Below are positions 14,629 through 21,161 of a stretch of 21,161 nucleotides of DNA, piece after piece. This DNA is from Acholeplasmatales bacterium (lineage in GTDB: Bacteria > Bacillota_I > Bacilli_A > Acholeplasmatales > Anaeroplasmataceae), in contig JAEELU010000039.1 of NCBI GenBank assembly GCA_016282815.1, forward strand, positions 1-21,161, written 5' to 3'. The position numbers and the translations under genes were made by a program. Numbering within the stretch: the stretch's first letter is position 1; each line of letters starts with the position of its first letter. The notes under the pieces are model-generated. The model saw nothing but the letters and a program-made list of their open reading frames with translations. It ran no database searches and was not told the DNA's origin.

Positions 14629-15186
14629 TTAGGCTCTACTTGAATATTTACCTGTTTCAGTATTGATGACGATTTCCTCACCGTTTTCAATAAACATAGG
14701 TACCTTAACAAGTAGACCAGTTTCAACAATCGCATCCTTAAGTGCGTTTGTTTTTGTATCACCCTTAACTGCAGGCTCACATTGAGTTACCTTTAGTGTA
14801 ACCTTATCAGGAAGGATAATACCTAAAATTTCATCACCATATTTTTCAATATTAACATTCTCATTTTCCTTTAAGAACTTCATTTCATATTCTACTAGGT
14901 TATGAGGAACTTCAATTTGCTCATATGTTTCATTATCCATAAATACTAGTGCATCACCACTATCATATAGATATTGCATCTCAATCTTATCGATCATTGC
15001 CTTTTCAACCTTTTCAGCAGCGTTGAAAGTAAAATCAATAATTGCACCACTTCTTAAATCACGAAGCTTAGTTTTAACGAATGCGCCACCCTTACCAGGC
15101 TTAACATGCATAAACTCTAAAATTTTATAGATCTTTCCATCATATAAAATTGTCATACCATTCTTAAAATCATTACTTGAAACCAT
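14629..15186 (-). CDS. efp: Translation elongation factor P
   Basis: A 185-residue EF-P of standard length. It enters the ribosomal E site and helps form peptide bonds at polyproline stretches. Domain I has the HVKPGKGGAF loop with Lys32 at the tip, the same register as Bacillus. Domains II/III contain VTLKVTQCEPAVKGDTKT and the C-terminal KVPMFIENGEEIVINTETGKY signature. Lys rather than Arg at the tip excludes the EarP rhamnosylation type. Whether Lys32 is modified cannot be told here, and no modification enzyme is in the window. ATG with AGGAGTGA site. It has its own promoter inside the end of aroQ, though read-through from the mutS operon is likely too. Confidence 0.98.
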   Translation of the reverse strand: MVSSNDFKNGMTILYDGKIYKILEFMHVKPGKGGAFVKTKLRDLRSGAIIDFTFNAAEKVEKAMIDKIEMQYLYDSGDALVFMDNETYEQIEVPHNLVEYEMKFLKENENVNIEKYGDEILGIILPDKVTLKVTQCEPAVKGDTKTNALKDAIVETGLLVKVPMFIENGEEIVINTETGKYSSRA

Positions 15187-15219
15187 AATTTCACTCCTAT
15201 AAATAAATTAATCTTTAAA

Positions 15220-15248
15220 ATTATAACATATTATTTTATATTTTTCAA
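15220..15248 (-). promoter_or_regulatory. efp: efp promoter embedded in the end of aroQ
   Basis: On the minus strand TTGAAA (plus 15243-15248) forms the Leu-Lys codons near the aroQ end. A 17-nt spacer and a perfect TATAAT (15220-15225) with an upstream TG (extended -10) follow. RNA would start near 15213, about 27 nt before the efp ATG. It is the best sigma-A match in the window. Confidence 0.75.
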
Positions 15249-15656
15249 ATATCTGATAGCATCCAAATAGCTTTCCTCATGCTTGCCAGCATATGTTTTA
15301 TCACATACATCTCTAACAAAATTGACTCTTCTAAAGTCCTCTCTGTTATCAACCTCAGATAGATGAACCTCTATTTTTGTGCCATCATAAATCTCTAGTG
15401 CATCATGTATTGCAACTGAGGTATGGGTATAAGCACCAGGATTAATAATAATTGCGTCGAATACTCCTATCGCAAGCTGTATTTCAGTTACGATATCACC
15501 CTCAGAATTAGATTGGAAGAATTCAAGCTCTAAATCATTACCTGCCTCTTCAACCATCAAATCGTTGATTTGATATAGGGTAAGTGAGCCATAATGCTCC
15601 TTAGGACGCTTACCTAGCATATTTAAATTTGGTCCATTTATTACTAATACCTTCAT
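15231..15656 (-). CDS. aroQ: 3-dehydroquinate dehydratase, type II
   Basis: A 141-residue type II (AroQ) dehydroquinase that converts 3-dehydroquinate to 3-dehydroshikimate in aromatic amino-acid synthesis, normally as a dodecamer. Motifs: NGPNLN (7-12), the catalytic Tyr22 in HYGS, NPGAYTHTS (72-80), the catalytic His98 in EVHLSEV, and NREDFRR (104-110). The C-terminal segment reads TYAGKHEESYLDAI, close to the usual I-x-G-x-G-x-x-x-Y pattern but lacking the second Gly. Its ATG overlaps the aroK stop (ATGA). The other shikimate genes are not in the window. Confidence 0.97.
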   Translation of the reverse strand: MKVLVINGPNLNMLGKRPKEHYGSLTLYQINDLMVEEAGNDLELEFFQSNSEGDIVTEIQLAIGVFDAIIINPGAYTHTSVAIHDALEIYDGTKIEVHLSEVDNREDFRRVNFVRDVCDKTYAGKHEESYLDAIRYLKNIK

Positions 15657-16132
15657 TTTAGCTCCTCCATTATCTTATTTATTGCAACATCAATATCACT
15701 GTTATCAACCTTTATATCCTTAAAGAATTCATATAAATCCTTTCTTTCCTCGAATAATGTATATACAGATTTTTCTAATAATAATGGTCTAACGATATCA
15801 GAATTTTGTAATCTCTTATCTAATTCCTTAGTATCTACATATAAATAGATACATTTACCATCCATTAGATCCTTATTATTCTTATTCTTTATTACGCCAC
15901 CACCGGTTGCGATAATAACATTATCTAAAAGTAAGAATTCCTTTAATGTATTACTTTCTAAATCTCTGAAATATTCCTCGCCATAGGCACTAAATATTTC
16001 ATCAACGAACATACAGGCCTTTCTTTCAATATAATTATCCATATCGATAAATTCATAATTTAGTTTTTCACTTAGCTTTTTACCTAATGTAGATTTACCA
16101 CATCCAGGCATTCCAATTAAATATATTCTCAT
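15653..16132 (-). CDS. aroK: Shikimate kinase
   Basis: A 159-residue shikimate kinase, phosphorylating shikimate with ATP. Walker A GMPGCGKST (7-15), the substrate-binding Asp32 in FIDMD, Arg56 in YFRDLE, the GGG loop (77-79) and the lid Arg115 in RPLLL are all present. Start choice: ATG at 16132, 5 nt after GGAGAT. An in-frame ATG at 16144 lies within the end of miaA, has no good site, and would add MEII before the family's normal MRIYLIG start. It is immediately upstream of aroQ, with overlapping stop/start, so the two enzymes are co-expressed. Confidence 0.96.
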   Translation of the reverse strand: MRIYLIGMPGCGKSTLGKKLSEKLNYEFIDMDNYIERKACMFVDEIFSAYGEEYFRDLESNTLKEFLLLDNVIIATGGGVIKNKNNKDLMDGKCIYLYVDTKELDKRLQNSDIVRPLLLEKSVYTLFEERKDLYEFFKDIKVDNSDIDVAINKIMEELK

Positions 16133-16134
16133 AA

Positions 16135-17019
16135 TTATCTCCATTTATCTATATCGGTAATAATATTATTAATTGTTTCATTAATATCATTTAAATTAAC
16201 ATTATAAAAATGACTATCCATTTGGTTTCTAAACCAGGTTTCCTGTCTTTTAGCTAGATGCCTTGTGTTCTTTTTTATTTCATCTACTGCCGATTCAAGT
16301 GATACTAATCCCTCAAAGTAAGGAACAAGCTCCTGGTAGCCTATAGCGTGAGGCATAATACCATCATCATATAATGACCTAACCTCATCTAATAGTCCAT
16401 CCTTAATCATGATATCTACACGTTTATTTATTCTATCGTACAGTGTTTCTCTATCTAATGTTAAATAAACGATAAAATAATCATATAATGGTTCCTTCTT
16501 TTTATTGAAGCTATGAATTGATTTATCAAGCTCCTCATGAACCTCTAGGGCTCTTAGTACTCTTTTTCTATTATTTGGATGTAATTTATTTTTATCTATT
16601 TCAGGATCAATTTTTAATAATAATTCATATAATTCCTCATTAGATAAATCCTTATATTTATCCTGAAATGATAAATCTCTTTCTGATGCGTTAAATTCAT
16701 AATTGAATAAGGCACTTTGAATATATAAACCAGTACCACCACAGATTAGTGATAAAGGAGATTTATCCATAATAGCACGTGCTTCCCTTTGGAATTCCGC
16801 AACGCTATAGCCTTCATTAACATCCTTAATATCTATTAGATGGTGCTTAACCCCGTCCATTTCCTCTATAGTTGGCTTAGCACTACCAATATCAAGCCTT
16901 CTATATACAGAAACACTATCACCACTAATAATCTCTAGTCCATAGTGCTTTGCAAGCTCTATGGCTATTTTTGTTTTACCTACAGCTGTAGGTCCTACTA
17001 CACATATTACCTTATTCAT
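16135..17019 (-). CDS. miaA: tRNA dimethylallyltransferase
   Basis: A 294-residue enzyme adding the dimethylallyl group to A37 of tRNAs that read UNN codons, the first step to ms2i6A. The P-loop GPTAVGKT (9-16), the substrate region SGDSVSVYRRLDIGSAKP (32-49), GVKHHLIDI and CGGTGLYIQ are visible, and the C-terminal tRNA-contact helix ends QETWFRNQMD. In the second motif the usual DSMQVY is DSVSVY, so the common Gln is Ser; this may be lineage-typical. Its ATG overlaps the mutL stop by one base (TAATG). mutS-mutL-miaA order is common in Bacillota. Confidence 0.97.
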   Translation of the reverse strand: MNKVICVVGPTAVGKTKIAIELAKHYGLEIISGDSVSVYRRLDIGSAKPTIEEMDGVKHHLIDIKDVNEGYSVAEFQREARAIMDKSPLSLICGGTGLYIQSALFNYEFNASERDLSFQDKYKDLSNEELYELLLKIDPEIDKNKLHPNNRKRVLRALEVHEELDKSIHSFNKKKEPLYDYFIVYLTLDRETLYDRINKRVDIMIKDGLLDEVRSLYDDGIMPHAIGYQELVPYFEGLVSLESAVDEIKKNTRHLAKRQETWFRNQMDSHFYNVNLNDINETINNIITDIDKWR

Positions 17020-18785
17020 TATTTCTGAATCCTCTCAAACATCTTTTCTAAATCTGATTGAGATAATTTAATAATTGTAGGTCTTCCATGTGGACAGGTA
17101 TATGGATTATCACAGGTATTTAAATTATCTACTAAGGCTTTTATTTCATCACGTGATAGCTGATGATTTGCTTTAATAGATGCCTTACAGCTTATTTGCT
17201 TAGCTATATGATCTCTAAAATAAATAATATCTATTCTTTCTTCATTAATCATTTTAGCTAATATATCATAAATGATCGAATCGATATCATCTAGCTTAGC
17301 CCATAGTGGTACTCTTCTTACTAGGAATGTAGTATCGCCGATTTCATCAAGTGTAAAGCCTATTGCTTCAAATTTATCCTTATTTTCCTCTATATATAGA
17401 GCTTCCTTTTTAGAGAACTCTAAGGAAATAGGAATTAATAAATCACTTGATGGTTGGTTTGGATTACCTAGGATTTTATAATACTTTTCATAATTAAATC
17501 TTTCGGCTGCGGCGTGCTGATCCATTAGATATAGACCTTCACTATTTTGGAATATTAAATATGTTCCAAATACACAGCCAACATATTCAAAGTATGGTAG
17601 CTTTCTTTCTATTATATTTTCCTTTGGTAATTCTACCTTTATTTCTTCATTTTGTTTAATATCCTCATCATATTCCTCTAAATTAGTAGAAATATCATTA
17701 TATTTAGGAGGATTATCATTTAATATTGGATTATTAAATATGGTAGTTTGTGTATAGCCATAATTAATATTCTTTTCTATTTTTCTTTCTGGTATAACAC
17801 TAACATTTCTTAAGTATTCTCGTATCTCTGATGTTAATCTTATTGCTATATCAGATTCATTGGCAATTTTAATTTCAGTTTTATTTGGGTGAACATTAAC
17901 ATCTATTAATAATGGATCAATATCTAAATAGACTACGGCTATAGGATATTTACCAATAGGTATATAGGTATTAAAGCCTTCAATTATCGCATTAGTTATA
18001 TTGAAGTTCTTAACATATCTACCATTAATAATTAATGTTACCTCAAGCTTATTAGAGCGGTAAATATATGGCTTTATTAATACTAAATGTGCCTTATAGC
18101 CATCAGATACATAATCACCTAATATAATATTCTTACAAGCATCAAGGCCATATATTTCACCTATTATAGTTGTGATATCATTCTTACCTGAGGTATTAAA
18201 TACTAGCTTATTATCATTATATACACTAAATCTAATATCCTTATGAGCAAGAGATATTCTTTCTATGAAGAATAATATTGATGATAGCTCACTTTTAGCA
18301 GTTTTTAGATATTTTAATCTTGCAGGTGTATTAAAGAATAATTCAGTAACGTTGATTGTAGTTCCCTTGTTTGACTGATAAATTCCCTCATCCTTTTTAT
18401 TTCCTGCCTTATATAGGCATCTATAGCCTGATATTCCATCACGAGATGAAATGATTTCCATTTTACTTACTGAGGCGATAGATGAGATTGCTTCTCCTCT
18501 AAAGCCTAATGTATTGATTCTAAATAAATCATATTCAGTCTTTATTTTACTTGTTGCGTGAGGAAGAAAGGCAAGTAAAACATCATCCTTATCCATACCC
18601 TCACCATTATCAGATATGGTAATACCCTCAAGACCACCATTAGTTAAATAAATTTTAATATCATTTGCTTTAGCATCGATTGAATTTTCTACAAGCTCCT
18701 TAACAACACTAAATGGACGCTCTACAACCTCTCCGGCTGCGATCATATTATATAGCTCAGGAGACATTTTCATTATTTTTCCCAT
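17019..18785 (-). CDS. mutL: DNA mismatch repair protein MutL (endonuclease-type)
   Basis: A 588-residue MutL. The N-terminal GHKL ATPase has LVENSIDA (31-38, catalytic Glu33), DNGEGM (59-64) and GFRGEA (94-99), then the transducer domain to about 330. A variable Asn/Glu-rich linker (about 335-395) leads to the C-terminal dimerisation/nuclease domain. That domain has DQHAAAE with a following Glu433 (the DQHA-x2-E-x4-E metal motif, 422-433), SCKASIKAN (532-540) and CPHGRP (564-569). It should therefore nick DNA itself, as in organisms without MutH/Dam. It starts 2 nt after the mutS stop, with AAGGAGAT in the end of mutS. Confidence 0.98.
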   Translation of the reverse strand: MGKIMKMSPELYNMIAAGEVVERPFSVVKELVENSIDAKANDIKIYLTNGGLEGITISDNGEGMDKDDVLLAFLPHATSKIKTEYDLFRINTLGFRGEAISSIASVSKMEIISSRDGISGYRCLYKAGNKKDEGIYQSNKGTTINVTELFFNTPARLKYLKTAKSELSSILFFIERISLAHKDIRFSVYNDNKLVFNTSGKNDITTIIGEIYGLDACKNIILGDYVSDGYKAHLVLIKPYIYRSNKLEVTLIINGRYVKNFNITNAIIEGFNTYIPIGKYPIAVVYLDIDPLLIDVNVHPNKTEIKIANESDIAIRLTSEIREYLRNVSVIPERKIEKNINYGYTQTTIFNNPILNDNPPKYNDISTNLEEYDEDIKQNEEIKVELPKENIIERKLPYFEYVGCVFGTYLIFQNSEGLYLMDQHAAAERFNYEKYYKILGNPNQPSSDLLIPISLEFSKKEALYIEENKDKFEAIGFTLDEIGDTTFLVRRVPLWAKLDDIDSIIYDILAKMINEERIDIIYFRDHIAKQISCKASIKANHQLSRDEIKALVDNLNTCDNPYTCPHGRPTIIKLSQSDLEKMFERIQK

Positions 18786-18787
18786 AA

Positions 18788-21161
18788 TTAAATCTCCTTA
18801 AGCTCATTTAATAGATTAAGTGCCTCTAGTGGGCTTAGCTTATTAATATCAATTTCTGATAATCTTTTATAAACCTTAGTTGCCTTAGAATCTTCCTTTA
18901 TTTCTTCCTTATTATCATATTCATCAAAATTAAATAAATCTAGCTTAATAGCTTCCTTATTATTGTTTTCCTCTAATGATAATAATATATCCTTACTACG
19001 CTTTGTTAGTGATTTAGGAAGTCCAGCTAGCTCAGCAACATTTATACCGTAGCTTTTATCTGTAGGTCCATCAACAACCTTATGCAGGAATTTAACACCA
19101 TTTTCAGTTTCCTGAGCCAATACGTGAACATTCTTTAGGTGGGATAATATTCCCTCTAACCTTGTTAGCTCATGATAGTGAGTTGAGAATAATACTACAG
19201 CCCCAACCTTTTCATGTAGGTATTCTAAGATTGCTTGAGCAAGTGCCATACCATCATATGTTGCAGTACCTCTACCTATTTCATCGAATAGTACTAGGCT
19301 ATTTTTAGTTGCGTTAGCTATCGCATAATTAGCCTCTGTCATTTCAACCATAAATGTAGATTGACCAGATACTAAATCATCTGACGCACCAATACGAGTA
19401 AATATCGCATCAAATATCATTAAATCAGCACTTGATGCCGGAACGAATGAACCAATTTGAGCAAGCACTATTATACTTGCAAGCATCCTCATATAAGTAG
19501 ATTTACCACTCATATTAGGTCCTGTAATTAATATTACATTATACTTATTAATTACTACATCATTTAGGATATAATCAGTTTTTAGAATTGCCTCAAGTAC
19601 TGGGTGTCTACCATTAACTATGTTTACCCTTCTTTCATTATTAAATGTAGGTCTTACATAGTTATACTTTAGACTTATATCAGATAAGGAAATATAAGCA
19701 TCTATAGCTGCGATTATTTCAGCTAGCTCCTGTAATGATTTAATATATTTATTAGCTTCCTTACGTAGGGATACAAATATTTCATATTCCATACTTTCGA
19801 TTCTTTCCTTGGCATTAAGTAGAGTTTCCTCATAAGCCTTTAATTCCTTAGAAATAAATCTTTCACTGTTGGCAAGTGTTGCTCTTCTTGTATAGTTTTC
19901 TATATCACCAAGCTCCGCTACTGCACCCTTTGATATTTCAATATAATAGCCAGTTATTCTATTATAGCCAACCTTTAATGTTTTAACTCCTAATCTTTCA
20001 CGCTCTTCCTTCTCGTAATTGATTATCCATTCCTTACCATGGTTAGCTATATTTCTAATTTCATCAAGCTCCTTAGAGAATCCCTCATTAATCATTCCAC
20101 CCTCTTTTACTGATAGTGGTGGGTTTTCAACTAATGCAGCATCTAAAAGCTTATATAAATCAGTATGTGGATTAATAATATCAGATAGCTTACTTAGGTT
20201 ATCATATGCTGTTTTCTTAAGTAGCTCCTTTAGATTAGGAAGTGACTCTAGGCTTCTTCTTAGCCATACTAAATCCTTAGAGTTAGCACTACCTGATGAT
20301 ATTCTAGATATTATTCTTTCTAAATCATATACATTCTTAAATAGCTTTTTTATTTCTTCCTTAGCTAGGAAGCTATTATTAAATGCTTCTACGAAATCTA
20401 ATCTTTCCTCGATTTGATTTCTATCAACTAAAGGCTTATCAATCCATTTTCTAATTAATCTTGAGCCCATAGCTGTATTACATTTATCAATTAGCCATAA
20501 TAATGATCCATTTCTATTTAAATATCTTAATGTTTCAGTTAGCTCTAGATTCTTTTTAGTGAAGGCATCTAGATGTAAATACTTTTCTGTAACATAAGAT
20601 TTAAACTTCTTAAAATATACAGGCTTTTGATATTGGGTTTTAATAAAATAATTTAATAATATCGCAACTGTATCATTATATTTAGGATCTAAATCAGCTG
20701 TTATATATAATAATTCAGGTGATAGCTCTACATTATCCATAACTGATAATGTGATATTATTATTCTTTATGAATTCATAAAATAACTTATTATTGAAATC
20801 TGATTTAATAATTATTTCCTTAATATGAAGTGCCAAAAGCTCATTTAGTAGCATTTCAATATTATTGTAAGATGAAATATATCCCTCACCTGTAGTTATA
20901 TCAGAATAGCATAATATATATTCACGCTTAATTTGACCTAATGATGCGATAAAATTATTCTCATTATCCTTAATACCTGATTCTATAGTACCTGGTGTAA
21001 TTATTTTAACTACACCTCTTTTGACGATACCTACAGCCTCCCTAGGATCCTCGATTTGCTCAACTATCGCAATCTTATATCCACGTCCAACAAGCTTTTC
21101 GATATATTCAGATGCTGCATGATAGGGAATACCACACATTGGTACTCTTTCCTTAGCTCCG
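18788..21161 (-). CDS. mutS: DNA mismatch repair protein MutS (partial, 5' end cut by window)
   Basis: The gene runs off the right edge. About 790 codons are visible, starting in frame at GAKERVPMCGIPYHAA. By alignment in memory with E. coli MutS about 60 N-terminal residues, including the Phe-x-Glu mismatch-reading motif, lie outside. The connector, lever/clamp and ATPase domains are complete: Walker A GPNMSGKST (about 19497-19523), DEIGRGTATYDG (about 19252-19287) and FSTHYHEL. The C-terminus ends in the short SPLEALNLLNELKEI helix typical of MutS1. This is MutS1, not MutS2: there is no Smr domain. It recognises mispairs and recruits MutL, encoded 2 nt downstream. Confidence 0.98.
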   Translation of the reverse strand, partial: GAKERVPMCGIPYHAASEYIEKLVGRGYKIAIVEQIEDPREAVGIVKRGVVKIITPGTIESGIKDNENNFIASLGQIKREYILCYSDITTGEGYISSYNNIEMLLNELLALHIKEIIIKSDFNNKLFYEFIKNNNITLSVMDNVELSPELLYITADLDPKYNDTVAILLNYFIKTQYQKPVYFKKFKSYVTEKYLHLDAFTKKNLELTETLRYLNRNGSLLWLIDKCNTAMGSRLIRKWIDKPLVDRNQIEERLDFVEAFNNSFLAKEEIKKLFKNVYDLERIISRISSGSANSKDLVWLRRSLESLPNLKELLKKTAYDNLSKLSDIINPHTDLYKLLDAALVENPPLSVKEGGMINEGFSKELDEIRNIANHGKEWIINYEKEERERLGVKTLKVGYNRITGYYIEISKGAVAELGDIENYTRRATLANSERFISKELKAYEETLLNAKERIESMEYEIFVSLRKEANKYIKSLQELAEIIAAIDAYISLSDISLKYNYVRPTFNNERRVNIVNGRHPVLEAILKTDYILNDVVINKYNVILITGPNMSGKSTYMRMLASIIVLAQIGSFVPASSADLMIFDAIFTRIGASDDLVSGQSTFMVEMTEANYAIANATKNSLVLFDEIGRGTATYDGMALAQAILEYLHEKVGAVVLFSTHYHELTRLEGILSHLKNVHVLAQETENGVKFLHKVVDGPTDKSYGINVAELAGLPKSLTKRSKDILLSLEENNNKEAIKLDLFNFDEYDNKEEIKEDSKATKVYKRLSEIDINKLSPLEALNLLNELKEI

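Noticed and set aside
14318..14632. Plus-strand open frame of 104 codons opposite the CNNM gene and efp end
   Set aside because: Shadow of the membrane-domain coding sequence; no support from context.
20019..20417. Plus-strand open frame of 132 codons opposite mutS
   Set aside because: It lies wholly inside a conserved mutS region, is rich in Ser/Leu and has no promoter or ribosome site.
1..21161. Mobile element, CRISPR array, or defence island
   Set aside because: No transposase, integrase, terminal repeats, spacer array or defence-family motif seen; the gene set is conserved housekeeping apart from three orphan genes.

Overview
This window is a dense, AT-rich housekeeping region of a low-GC Bacillota genome. 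Gene order (mutS-mutL-miaA; ruvA-ruvB-queA-tgt; ylmH next to the yggS family), AGGAGG/GGTGA ribosome binding sites and very short spacers all point that way. TGA is used as a stop (ruvB, aroK, tgt-type overlaps) and Trp is TGG, so the genetic code is standard. This excludes Mycoplasma/Spiroplasma proper and fits an Erysipelotrichia, RF39 or Acholeplasma-like relative; the lineage is inference. No rRNA, tRNA, CRISPR, phage or transposase gene was seen.

Layout, reading the minus strand from right to left. (1) mutS (5' end outside the window)-mutL-miaA-aroK-aroQ-efp-CNNM/HlyC membrane protein, one tight operon of mismatch repair, tRNA modification, shikimate enzymes and EF-P. An internal promoter precedes efp, and the operon ends at a terminator whose loop contains the last stop codon. 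(2) ftsZ alone, with its own promoter overlapped by a perfect 10-bp dyad. (3) A plus-strand gene for a roughly 1140-residue coiled-coil protein, convergent with ftsZ (shared terminator) and divergent from ruvA. It is the only plus-strand gene and the only large gene without a recognisable family. (4) ruvA-ruvB-queA-ppiB-tgt: Holliday-junction branch migration plus queuosine tRNA modification, with a cyclophilin inserted. (5) Two small unrecognised genes, 8260-type accessory in character, with a terminator. (6) ridA on its own promoter, followed by a 260-nt intergenic stretch that holds a terminator and possibly a short RNA or attenuated leader. (7) yggS-ylmH-mtnN-rnhA (rnhA cut by the window edge).

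The most novel-looking item is the giant coiled-coil gene beside ftsZ. FtsZ itself carries an unusually charged, probably helical C-terminal linker, and the promoter regions of both genes carry AGTAT/ATACT inverted repeats. A link to cell division or cell shape is a hypothesis from position only. Secondary points are the 11-6-11 dyad at ftsZ, the unexplained 2331-2507 intergenic stretch, and the pair of small orphan genes.
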